Below are positions 1 to 6,937 of a stretch of DNA of 13,055 nt, in pieces; the first letter of the stretch is position 1; every line of letters begins with the position of its first letter. The stretch comes from Croceibacterium_A sp966112795 (GTDB taxonomy: Bacteria; Pseudomonadota; Alphaproteobacteria; Sphingomonadales; Sphingomonadaceae). The stretch lies in assembly GCA_966112795.1 (NCBI GenBank), contig CBHWED010000076.1:1-13055 (forward strand), written 5' to 3'. The notes under the pieces were generated by a model. That model ran no database searches. It had not been told where the DNA came from and saw only the letters and a list, made by a program, of their open reading frames with translations. The translations under genes and the position numbers were made by a program.

Positions 1-22
1 TTCGCCGTTACGGCACACGAAG

Positions 23-56
23 GGGCCGGGAGAGCGATCTCCCGGCCCTTTTCTTT
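23..56 (+). terminator. Strong intrinsic (Rho-independent) terminator
   Basis: An 11-bp perfect GC-rich stem has its left arm at 23-33 and right arm at 38-48. It closes on the 4-nt loop GCGA, which is a GNRA-type tetraloop, and is followed by TTTTCTTT at 49-56. The stem can be extended outward by a G-T and two A-T pairs. The T tract lies on the plus-strand side, so it ends transcription of a plus-strand gene located left of the window. Read from the minus strand, the hairpin also lies about 50 nt past the dnaE stop, but the tract after it there is not T-rich, so it would be a weaker stop for dnaE. Confidence 0.9.
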
Positions 57-101
57 GGTCGCTGTAATTGGCGCTGCGTGGTCCCCGGCGAGCCGGTCGG
101 G

Positions 102-3100
102 TCAGGCAACCAGGCGCAAGTGCGAAGGGCCGCGGCGCGAGGTCAGCGAGACGTTGGCCAGGCCTTCGATGTGCGCGAGGCGCTCGGCGAGTTCGCCGTC
201 GAGCACGAAATGGCGACCGAGCCGTACTTCGGGCTCGCGCGCCTCGCCGATACACAGCCGGGCGACGACCTCACCCTTCTCCGCCTCGCCCTCGGTCAGT
301 GCCAGGCGCAGCTCCTGCAGCGCCTCGGCGCTGTGCACTTCGAGCGTGAGCAGCATCCGCGCGGCGTTGTGCACTTCGGCCAGCGGCCGGGCGCCGCGCA
401 CGGTGACCCGCGGGGGCTCGTCGGGGCTGGGGGAATCGAGCTCGACGTTGAGCAGGACGCAGACGCCGTCGGCGGCCCAGCGCTGGAAGCTGTCGACCAG
501 CCCTTCCTCGAAGCAGGCAGCGGTGAACTGGCCCGAGCTGTCGGAGAAATCGGCGCGGACGAACTCGCCGCCGCGGCGCGTGCGGCCCTTGCTCACGCCC
601 TCGACGAGCGCGGCCATCACCGCGGCCTGGCGGCCACCCGCGACCCCCGATTCCATCAGGCTGGCAAAGCTGCGCGCGCCGTTGGCCGAGGCGATCGCGC
701 GATACTGCTCGACCGGATGCGCGGCGAAGTAGAATCCGAAGTTCTCGCGCTCGGCCGCCATCTGCTCGGCGCGGCTCCAGCTCTCGGCCTCGACCAGGCG
801 CAGCGCGGGCGCCGCATGATCCTCGCCGCCGAACAGTGCCGCCTGCCCGCTCGCGCGTTCGCGCACGGCGGCGTCGGCCACGGCGAGCAGCATGTCGGCA
901 TTGGCGAGAACCTTGGCGCGGTTCGGCTCGAGGCTGTCGAACGCGCCCGCGCCGGCAAGGCCTTCGAGCTGGCGCCGATTCATCGCTCCGGGCGGCATGC
1001 GGCGGAACAGGTCCTCGAGGCTTTCGAACGCGCCGTTGGCTTCGCGCTCGGCGACCGCCTGCTCCATCGCCTTCTCGCCGACGTTGCGGATGCCGGCGAG
1101 CGCATAGCGGACCGCGAGGCCGAGCTCGGTCTGCTCGACGACGAACTCGGCTTCGGACCTGTTCATGTCGGGTCCGAGCAGCGTGAGCCCGTTGCGCCGC
1201 AAGTCGTCGACGAACACCGCCAGCTTTTCCGACTGGTGCATGTCGAAGCACATCGATGCGGCGTAGAACTCTTCCGGGTAGTGCGTCTTGAGCCAGGCTG
1301 TCTGGTACGACAGCACCGCGTACGCCGCCGCGTGCGACTTGTTGAAGCCGTAGCCGGCGAACTTGTCGATCAAGTCGAACAGCTCGTTGGCCTTGGCCTT
1401 GTCGATCCCCGAGACCTCCTTGCAGCCTTCGACGAAGCGGGCGCGCTGCGCGTCCATCTCGGCCTGGATCTTCTTGCCCATCGCGCGCCGCAGCAGGTCG
1501 GCGTCGCCGAGCGAGTAGCCGGCGAGGATCTGCGCCGCCTGCATGACCTGCTCCTGGTAGACGAAGATGCCGTAGGTCTCCGACAGGATGCCTTCGAGCT
1601 TCGGGTGCGGGTACTCGATCGCGACTTCGCCGTTCTTGCGCTTGCCGAACAGCGGGATGTTGTCCATCGGCCCCGGCCGATAGAGCGAGACCAGCGCGAT
1701 GATGTCGCCGAAGTTGGTCGGCTTCACCGCCGACAGCGTGCGGCGCATGCCTTCGGATTCCAGCTGGAACACGCCGACCGTGTCAGCGCGCTTGAGCAGG
1801 TCGTAGACCTGCTGGTCGTCCCACGGCAGCGTCGCAAGATCGAGCTCGATGCCGCGGCGGGCGAGCAGGTCGACCGCCTTGCGCAGCACCGACAGCGTCT
1901 TGAGCCCGAGGAAGTCGAACTTCACGAGGCCCGCGTCCTCGACGAACTTCATGTCGAACTGCGTGACCGGCATGTCCGAGCGCGGATCGCGATAGAGCGG
2001 CACGAGCTGCGCGAGCGGCCGGTCGCCGATCACCACGCCCGCCGCGTGGGTCGAGGAATTGCGCGGGAAGCCCTCGAGCTGCATCGCAAGGTCGATCAGC
2101 CTTTTGACCTCGTTGTCGTTCTCGTACTCCCGACGAAATTCCGACACACCGTTGAGCGTGCGCGGCAGGGTCCACGGATCGGTCGGATGGTTCGGGACCA
2201 TCTTGCAAAGGCGATCGACGTGGCCGTAGCTCATCTGCAGGATCCGCCCGGTGTCGCGCAGCACCGCCCGCGCCTTGAGCTTGCCGAAGGTGATGATCTG
2301 CGCGACCTTGTCGTGGCCGTAGCGCTCCTGGACGTAGCGGATCACCTCGCCGCGGCGGGTTTCGCAGAAGTCGATGTCGAAGTCGGGCATCGACACGCGT
2401 TCGGGATTGAGGAAGCGTTCGAACAGCAGGCCGAGCTGGATCGGATCGAGGTCGGTGATGGTCAGCGACCAGGCCACCAGCGAACCGGCGCCGGAGCCGC
2501 GGCCCGGGCCGACCGGGATGCCCTGTGCCTTGGCCCACTTGATGAAGTCGGCGACGATCAGGAAGTAGCCGGGAAAGCCCATCCGCACGATCACGTCGAT
2601 CTCGAACTCGAGCCGATCGGCGTAGACCTGGCGCTGTTCGGCCGAGAGCGCCTCGTAGCGCGACAGGCGCTCGGCGAGACCGGCCCGCGCGTCCGCCGCC
2701 AGGGCTTGCGCCTCACCCTCCTTGTCGCCGGCGAGGCTCGGCAGGATCGGCTTGCGCTTGGGCGGCGCGAAAGCGCACCGCTGTGCCACTACGAGCGTGT
2801 TGGCGGTCGCCTCGGGCAAGTCGGCGAACAGCTCCGCCATCATCTCTGCCGACTTGATGAACGCTTCGGCGCTCGAGCGCGGGCGCTCGGCACTGTCGAG
2901 ATGGCTCGAATGGGCGATGCACAGCATCGCGTCGTGCGCCGCATGCATGTGCGGATCGCCGAAGTTCGCGGGATTGGTCGCGACCAGCGGCAGGTCGAGC
3001 GCGTAGGCGAGCTCGACGAGGCCGTCCTCGGCCGCTTCCTCGGCCGGATCGCCGCGGCGTGCCAGCTCGACGTAGAGCCGGTCCGAGAACAGCGCGGCGA

Positions 3101-3569
3101 GCCGCTCGAGCATGGCTTCGGCCTGGTCGCGCCGGCCCTCGGCGAGAAGCCGCGTCGCGGCGCCCTCGCCCGCCCCGGTGAGCGCGATCAGTCCCTCGGT
3201 GCGCCCCTCGAGGTCGGCGAGCGCGACGTGCGGCTCGAGCTCGAGCGGGCGATCGAGGTGCGCGCGGCTGACGAGGTGACACAGGTTCTGCCAACCGGCC
3301 TCGTCCTGGGCAAAGAGCGCGAGCCAGTCGATCGGCCCATCGCCGCCGCGCGCCACGCCGAGCAGGGTGCCGACGATCGGCTGCACGCCCTCGCCCTTGC
3401 AGGCTGCGGCGAAGGCAGTCGTGCCGTAAAGCCCGTTGCGGTCGCAGATCGCGATCGCCGGAAAGCCGCGTTCCTTGGCCAGCTTGGCGATCGCCTTCGG
3501 GTCGATCGCGCCCTCGAGCATCGAATAGCTCGAGAGCACACGCAGCGGCACGAACGGGGCATAAGGCAT
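102..3569 (-). CDS. dnaE: DNA polymerase III subunit alpha (DnaE1 type)
   Basis: This is the catalytic subunit of the replicative polymerase, about 1155 aa, close to the usual DnaE length. The N-terminal PHP-like domain is followed by the polymerase core. That core has a GRGSGAGS nucleotide-binding loop near residue 356 and the catalytic motif PDFDIDF near 395, with Asp398 and Asp400. The third acidic residue is in KFDFLG near 552, and GVFQLESEGM follows further on. A helix-hairpin-helix region (SHAAAYAVLSYQTAWLK) and a C-terminal OB-fold (around RGGEFVRADFSDSSGQF) complete the order. The ATG at 3569 is preferred because family proteins begin close to APFVPLRV. An in-frame GTG at 3590 would add 7 residues and has a GGAAG just before it, so it remains possible; a TGA precedes it at 3600-3602. 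The PHP domain has lost its first metal ligands. Lol genes lie on the same strand upstream but are separated by a divergent gene, so dnaE probably has its own promoter in 3570-3731. Confidence 0.97.
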   Translation of the reverse strand: MPYAPFVPLRVLSSYSMLEGAIDPKAIAKLAKERGFPAIAICDRNGLYGTTAFAAACKGEGVQPIVGTLLGVARGGDGPIDWLALFAQDEAGWQNLCHLVSRAHLDRPLELEPHVALADLEGRTEGLIALTGAGEGAATRLLAEGRRDQAEAMLERLAALFSDRLYVELARRGDPAEEAAEDGLVELAYALDLPLVATNPANFGDPHMHAAHDAMLCIAHSSHLDSAERPRSSAEAFIKSAEMMAELFADLPEATANTLVVAQRCAFAPPKRKPILPSLAGDKEGEAQALAADARAGLAERLSRYEALSAEQRQVYADRLEFEIDVIVRMGFPGYFLIVADFIKWAKAQGIPVGPGRGSGAGSLVAWSLTITDLDPIQLGLLFERFLNPERVSMPDFDIDFCETRRGEVIRYVQERYGHDKVAQIITFGKLKARAVLRDTGRILQMSYGHVDRLCKMVPNHPTDPWTLPRTLNGVSEFRREYENDNEVKRLIDLAMQLEGFPRNSSTHAAGVVIGDRPLAQLVPLYRDPRSDMPVTQFDMKFVEDAGLVKFDFLGLKTLSVLRKAVDLLARRGIELDLATLPWDDQQVYDLLKRADTVGVFQLESEGMRRTLSAVKPTNFGDIIALVSLYRPGPMDNIPLFGKRKNGEVAIEYPHPKLEGILSETYGIFVYQEQVMQAAQILAGYSLGDADLLRRAMGKKIQAEMDAQRARFVEGCKEVSGIDKAKANELFDLIDKFAGYGFNKSHAAAYAVLSYQTAWLKTHYPEEFYAASMCFDMHQSEKLAVFVDDLRRNGLTLLGPDMNRSEAEFVVEQTELGLAVRYALAGIRNVGEKAMEQAVAEREANGAFESLEDLFRRMPPGAMNRRQLEGLAGAGAFDSLEPNRAKVLANADMLLAVADAAVRERASGQAALFGGEDHAAPALRLVEAESWSRAEQMAAERENFGFYFAAHPVEQYRAIASANGARSFASLMESGVAGGRQAAVMAALVEGVSKGRTRRGGEFVRADFSDSSGQFTAACFEEGLVDSFQRWAADGVCVLLNVELDSPSPDEPPRVTVRGARPLAEVHNAARMLLTLEVHSAEALQELRLALTEGEAEKGEVVARLCIGEAREPEVRLGRHFVLDGELAERLAHIEGLANVSLTSRRGPSHLRLVA

Positions 3570-3608
3570 GCGCCGAAAGTAGCCCGGCACCGCTTCCGAT
3601 CAAGACGG

Positions 3609-3630
3609 TGTCTGCCCCGCTCTGGGGACA
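3609..3630. repeat. Short imperfect inverted repeat in the dnaE/Yip1 divergent region
   Basis: CCCC at 3615-3618 pairs with GGGG at 3624-3627 around a 5-nt loop, and TGT (3609-3611) pairs with ACA (3628-3630) across a small bulge. It lies about 40 nt upstream of the dnaE start and about 100 nt upstream of the Yip1-family start, in the only space where both divergent promoters can sit. No convincing -35/-10 pair was found on either strand. It could be an operator or a leader hairpin of dnaE, but a dyad this short can occur by chance in GC-rich DNA. Confidence 0.25.
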
Positions 3631-3731
3631 AATTGCCGCCCGCGACGCTTGGTGCTGGCATGGCGGGCGCTCTTCTGGTCTGATGCGCGCCAACGGGCCG
3701 CGTTTCTTTTCGTATTGAGAGGGGAGCGACG

Positions 3732-4901
3732 ATGGTGGAGGGAATTCCGGGCAGTCCCACGGCACCGGGACTGATCGACAAGGTCAAGGCCATCCTGCTG
3801 AAGCCGAAGGAGGAGTGGCCGAAGATCGCCGCCGATCCGGCCGCGCCCGGCGACATCGCCACCCGCTACGCGATTCCGCTGATCGCGATCGGCCCGATCG
3901 CTTCGTTCGTCGGCGGGCAGATCTTCGGCTACGGCGCGTTCGGCTTCAGCTATCGCCCCGGCCTCGTTGCGGGCCTGACGAGCGCGGTGGTGCAATTCGT
4001 GGCGGCGCTGGTCGCGCTCGTCGTGGTCACGCTCGTAGCCGAGTTTCTTGCGCCCAAGTTCGGCGGCGAAGCCAATCGCAAGCAGGCGTTCAAATGGATC
4101 GCCTTCAGCTGCACCGCGGCCTGGGTGGGCGGCATTTTCGGGCTGATCCCCAGCCTCGCGCTGATCGGCTCGCTGCTCGGCCTCTACAGCCTCTACTTGC
4201 TCTACCTCGGCGCGACTCCGGTGATGAAGGTCCCCGAGGACAAGGCCATCGGCTACACCGCGGTGACCATCGTCGCCGCCGTGGTGCTGTTCTGGGTCGC
4301 CAGCGCGGTGACCGGCGCGGTCACCGTGGCCGTCGTCGGCACGAGTGCGCTCGGCAGCTCGATCGCCGACAACAGCAGTTCGGGCGAGGTGACCATCCCC
4401 GGCCTCGGCACCGTCGACGCCGGCAAGATCGAGGAGACCTCGCGCCGGATGGAGCAGATGGCGAACGGCGAGATTCAAGCCGTGAAGGCGACCCAGCTCA
4501 GCCCGCTGCTCCCCGCCTCGATCGGGTCCTATGCCCGGGTGGCGACGTCGACCACCTCGGCCGGCATGGGTAGCCAGGCTCAGGCGACCTACCAATCCGG
4601 GGATCGCCGGTTCGACCTCAGGGTGATCGACATGGCTGCCATGGGCGGCGTTGCCGGGATCGCCAGTGCGATGGGCGTCGAGCACAGCGAGGAGGACGCC
4701 GACGGCTACGAGCGCGTGTTCAAGGACGGCGACCACATGGTGACCGAGAAATGGAGCAAGTCGGGCTCGAGCGGCTCCTACGGGGTGGTCGTCGGGGATC
4801 GCTTCATGATCGAGGCCGATGGCCAGGCGGCGAGCATCGACGAGCTCAAGGATGCCGTCGCCACCGTCGACCAGGGCGATCTCGAGGATCTTGCGGGCTG
4901 A
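3732..4901 (+). CDS. Yip1-family integral membrane protein with soluble C-terminal domain
   Basis: A 389-aa protein whose first 205 residues look like the Yip1 domain (Yip1/YIPF type). A short amphipathic start (LIDKVKAILLKPKEEWPKI) is typical of bacterial members. Hydrophobic segments follow at about 46-68, 82-106, 126-163 (probably two) and 174-203. The remaining 185 residues (about 205-389) are hydrophilic, with a predicted helical stretch (KIEETSRRMEQMANGEIQAVKA) and then an alternating beta-like region, which I do not recognise. The function of bacterial Yip1 proteins is not established; a role in membrane organisation or transport is only a guess. The ATG at 3732 has a good ribosome site (GAGGGGAG, 3718-3725). 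The gene sits opposite in strand between lolD and dnaE, genes that in related bacteria are often adjacent, so it may have been inserted there. It ends 14 nt from the convergent lolD. Confidence 0.85.
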   Translation: MVEGIPGSPTAPGLIDKVKAILLKPKEEWPKIAADPAAPGDIATRYAIPLIAIGPIASFVGGQIFGYGAFGFSYRPGLVAGLTSAVVQFVAALVALVVVTLVAEFLAPKFGGEANRKQAFKWIAFSCTAAWVGGIFGLIPSLALIGSLLGLYSLYLLYLGATPVMKVPEDKAIGYTAVTIVAAVVLFWVASAVTGAVTVAVVGTSALGSSIADNSSSGEVTIPGLGTVDAGKIEETSRRMEQMANGEIQAVKATQLSPLLPASIGSYARVATSTTSAGMGSQAQATYQSGDRRFDLRVIDMAAMGGVAGIASAMGVEHSEEDADGYERVFKDGDHMVTEKWSKSGSSGSYGVVVGDRFMIEADGQAASIDELKDAVATVDQGDLEDLAG

Positions 4902-4918
4902 GCGTGCCCGCCTTCTTA
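4893..4918 (+). terminator. Probable intrinsic terminator overlapping a stop codon
   Basis: A 6-bp perfect GC stem (GCGGGC at 4893-4898 with GCCCGC at 4906-4911) encloses a 7-nt loop that contains the TGA stop of the Yip1-family gene (4899-4901). The modestly T-rich run CTTCTTATA follows. The orientation fits termination of the plus-strand gene just before it would run into lolD, whose stop codon is at 4916-4918. The T tract is short, so termination may be partial. Confidence 0.5.
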
Positions 4919-5587
4919 TAGCACGCCGTCGTGCAGCCGCACGACGCGGTCCATGCGGGCGGCCAGACGCTCGTTGTGGGTCGCGACAAGCGCCGCGCTG
5001 CCCTGCCCGCGCACCAGTTCGAGGAACTGTGCGAGAACCTTGTCGGCGGTGACCTCGTCGAGGTTGCCGGTCGGTTCGTCGGCGAGCACGAGCTGGGGCC
5101 GGTTGGCGAGCGCGCGGGCGACGGCGACGCGCTGCTGCTCGCCGCCCGAAAGCTGGCTCGGCCGGTGGTGGAGCCGCTCGGCGAGCCCTAGTGCCGAAAG
5201 CAGCTCGCGCGCGCGCAGCTCGGCCTTGCCGCGCGTGCGTCCGGCGACGAGCTGCGGCAGGATCACGTTCTCCTCGGCGGTGAAGTCGGGGAGCAGGTGG
5301 TGGAACTGGTAGACGAAGCCGAGGTGGTTGCGGCGCAACGCGGTACGATCGCCCGACGGCAGGTCGCTCGCGTCGACCCCGGCGATCTCGATGCGGCCGC
5401 CGAAGCCACCCTCGAGCAGCCCGACCGCCTGCAGCATCGTCGACTTGCCGGTGCCCGAAGGCCCGAGCAGCGCGACGATCTCGCCGGGCATGATCGTGAG
5501 GTTCACCCCGCGCAGAACGTCGATGCGCGTCCCGCCCTGCTCGAAGCTGCGGGTAAGGCTGGTCAGGCGGACGACGGGGTCACTCAT
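4916..5587 (-). CDS. lolD: Lipoprotein-releasing ABC transporter ATPase LolD
   Basis: The ATPase subunit of the LolCDE-type complex. It powers extraction of outer-membrane lipoproteins from the inner membrane and their hand-over to LolA. The protein is 223 aa, the usual LolD length. All ABC motifs are intact: Walker A GPSGTGKST near 42-50, Q-loop Gln94 in the LolD-typical YQFHHLLPDFTAEENV, signature LSGGEQQRVAVARAL at 146-160, Walker B LVLADE at 166-171, D-loop NLD near 176, and H-loop His204. Its ATG overlaps the end of the permease gene by 8 nt, so the two are translationally coupled and transcribed from the region upstream of the permease. MacB-type ATPases are close relatives, but the Q-loop region and the partner favour LolD. 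Confidence 0.95.
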   Translation of the reverse strand: MSDPVVRLTSLTRSFEQGGTRIDVLRGVNLTIMPGEIVALLGPSGTGKSTMLQAVGLLEGGFGGRIEIAGVDASDLPSGDRTALRRNHLGFVYQFHHLLPDFTAEENVILPQLVAGRTRGKAELRARELLSALGLAERLHHRPSQLSGGEQQRVAVARALANRPQLVLADEPTGNLDEVTADKVLAQFLELVRGQGSAALVATHNERLAARMDRVVRLHDGVL

Positions 5588-6821
5588 AACGCAACACCTG
5601 CACCGGATCGGTACCTGCGGCGCGGTAGGCTGGATAGAGCGTGGCGAGGAAGCTGAGCCCCATCGCCATCACGCTGATCAGCAGGATCTCGAACGCCTCG
5701 GGCTTGGCCGGCAGCTCGGTCAGGAAGCGGATCGACGGGTCCCACAGGTTCTGCCCGGTGACGAACTCGATGAAGCGCACGATCGGCTGGCGGAAGAACA
5801 GCACGACGAACCCTAGCAGCAGCCCCGCACCGGTGCCGATCGCGCCGATCACCGAGCCAGTAGTGACGAAGATCTTGAGCAGGCTCTTCCGCGTCGCGCC
5901 CATCGTCCGCAGGATGGCGATGTCGCGCGTCTTCGAGCGCACCAGCATGACCAGCGACGAGAGGATGTTGAACGCGGCGACGAGCACGATGATCGACAGC
6001 GCGAAGAACATCGCCACGCGCTCGACCTGAAGCGCCTCGAACAGCGAGCCGTTGATCGACTTCCAGTCGTTGACCACCGCCCGCCCCTGAAGCTTGCGCG
6101 CCAGCGGAGCGAGGATCTCGCCGACCCGCTCGGCGTCGGTCGTTTTGATTTCGATCATCTGGATCGAATCGCCGGCCAGCAGCAGCGTCTGCGCGTTGGG
6201 GATCGGCATGACCACGAACGTCTCGTCGTAGTCGTAGACGCCGACCTCGAAGATCGCGGTCACGGTGTAGCCGACCTGCCGCGGCACGGTGCCGAACGGC
6301 GTCGAGCGGCCGAGCGGGTTGATGATCGTGATCACGTCGCCGAGCTGCGCGCCGAGGTTGGCCGCGAGGCGCGAGCCGATCGCGACGTTGTTCCTGTTCG
6401 GCTGCAGGCTGGCGAGGTTGCCGACCACGATATCGGGCGCGAGGCGGTTGATGTCGTCAGGCGTATTGCCGCGCACCGCGACGGCCTCGACGCGGCCGTT
6501 GAAGGTCACCAGCAGCGGCTGCTCGATCAGCGGCGAGGCCCGCACCACGCCCTCGGTCTGGCGAACATCGGCGAGCACCTGCTGCCAGTTGTCGATCCGG
6601 TTGCCGTATCCCTGGATGATCGCATGGCCATTGAGGCCGGTGATCTTGTCGATCAGCTCGGCGCGGAATCCGTTCATCACGCTCATCACGATGACCAGCA
6701 TCGCCACGCTGAGCATGACAACGCCGATCGAAATCGAGGCCACCAACGCGATCACTGCCTCGCCGCGCCCGGGAAGCATGTAGCGCTTGGCGATGGTCCA
6801 TTCGAACGGGGAGAGGATCAA
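5580..6821 (-). CDS. lolC: Lipoprotein-releasing ABC transporter permease, LolC/LolE family
   Basis: A 413-aa inner-membrane permease that pairs with LolD. The topology is typical: one transmembrane helix at about 22-48 followed by the conserved VMNGFR, a periplasmic domain of about 215 residues (50-265), and helices at about 270-292, 318-342 and 376-397. Between helices 2 and 3 lies the cytoplasmic coupling segment SKTRDIAILRTMGATRKSLL, which contacts the ATPase. The C-terminus ends PVQVLRYE, as in the family. Only one permease gene is present here, so the complex is probably a homodimer (LolF-like arrangement), as known outside the gammaproteobacteria; the lolC symbol is by family only. The start is a TTG at 6821: an in-frame TAA lies six codons upstream (6837-6839) with no ATG between, and the conserved LSPFEW begins two residues after TTG. 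No clear Shine-Dalgarno sequence is seen. Confidence 0.93.
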   Translation of the reverse strand: MILSPFEWTIAKRYMLPGRGEAVIALVASISIGVVMLSVAMLVIVMSVMNGFRAELIDKITGLNGHAIIQGYGNRIDNWQQVLADVRQTEGVVRASPLIEQPLLVTFNGRVEAVAVRGNTPDDINRLAPDIVVGNLASLQPNRNNVAIGSRLAANLGAQLGDVITIINPLGRSTPFGTVPRQVGYTVTAIFEVGVYDYDETFVVMPIPNAQTLLLAGDSIQMIEIKTTDAERVGEILAPLARKLQGRAVVNDWKSINGSLFEALQVERVAMFFALSIIVLVAAFNILSSLVMLVRSKTRDIAILRTMGATRKSLLKIFVTTGSVIGAIGTGAGLLLGFVVLFFRQPIVRFIEFVTGQNLWDPSIRFLTELPAKPEAFEILLISVMAMGLSFLATLYPAYRAAGTDPVQVLRYE

Positions 6822-6864
6822 GGGAGCCGTTTCGCTTTATCAATCGTTGGCGCGGTGTAGGGAC

Positions 6865-6894
6865 CTGTTGCAGCAAGGGCAACGGCTGTTGCAG
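6865..6894. promoter_or_regulatory. Repeat-containing control region between lolC and cydA
   Basis: The divergent space 6822-6937 must hold promoters for both the lol and the cyd operons. CTGTTGCAG occurs twice, at 6865-6873 and 6886-6894, start to start 21 bp, which is two helical turns. The first copy also begins a dyad, GTTGC (6867-6871) with GCAAC (6879-6883), and contains TTGC-A-GCAA (6868-6876). This layout suits a dimeric or tandem-bound regulator. On the minus strand, TTGCCC with 17-nt spacing to TACACC is a weak candidate lol promoter overlapping these repeats. The regulator cannot be named from the sequence. Confidence 0.4.
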
Positions 6895-6937
6895 TCTAGG
6901 GCATTCCTTCAGCCGTCAGGGGGAGTAGAGCGCGGAC

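Noticed and set aside
1..22. End of a gene or RNA upstream of the first terminator
   Set aside because: Only about 20 bases are visible and nothing in them identifies a coding frame or RNA.
78..3683. A very long plus-strand open frame of about 1200 codons covering dnaE in antisense
   Set aside because: It mirrors the dnaE codons, is Arg/Glu/Leu/Val-rich with no recognisable motif, and is expected in GC-rich DNA where antisense stops are rare. dnaE itself has all its catalytic motifs.
6827..6850. Possible FNR site near TTTATCAATCG before cydA
   Set aside because: Only one half-site (ATCAA) matches; the other arm agrees at about 2 of 5 bases, so it is not a credible FNR box.
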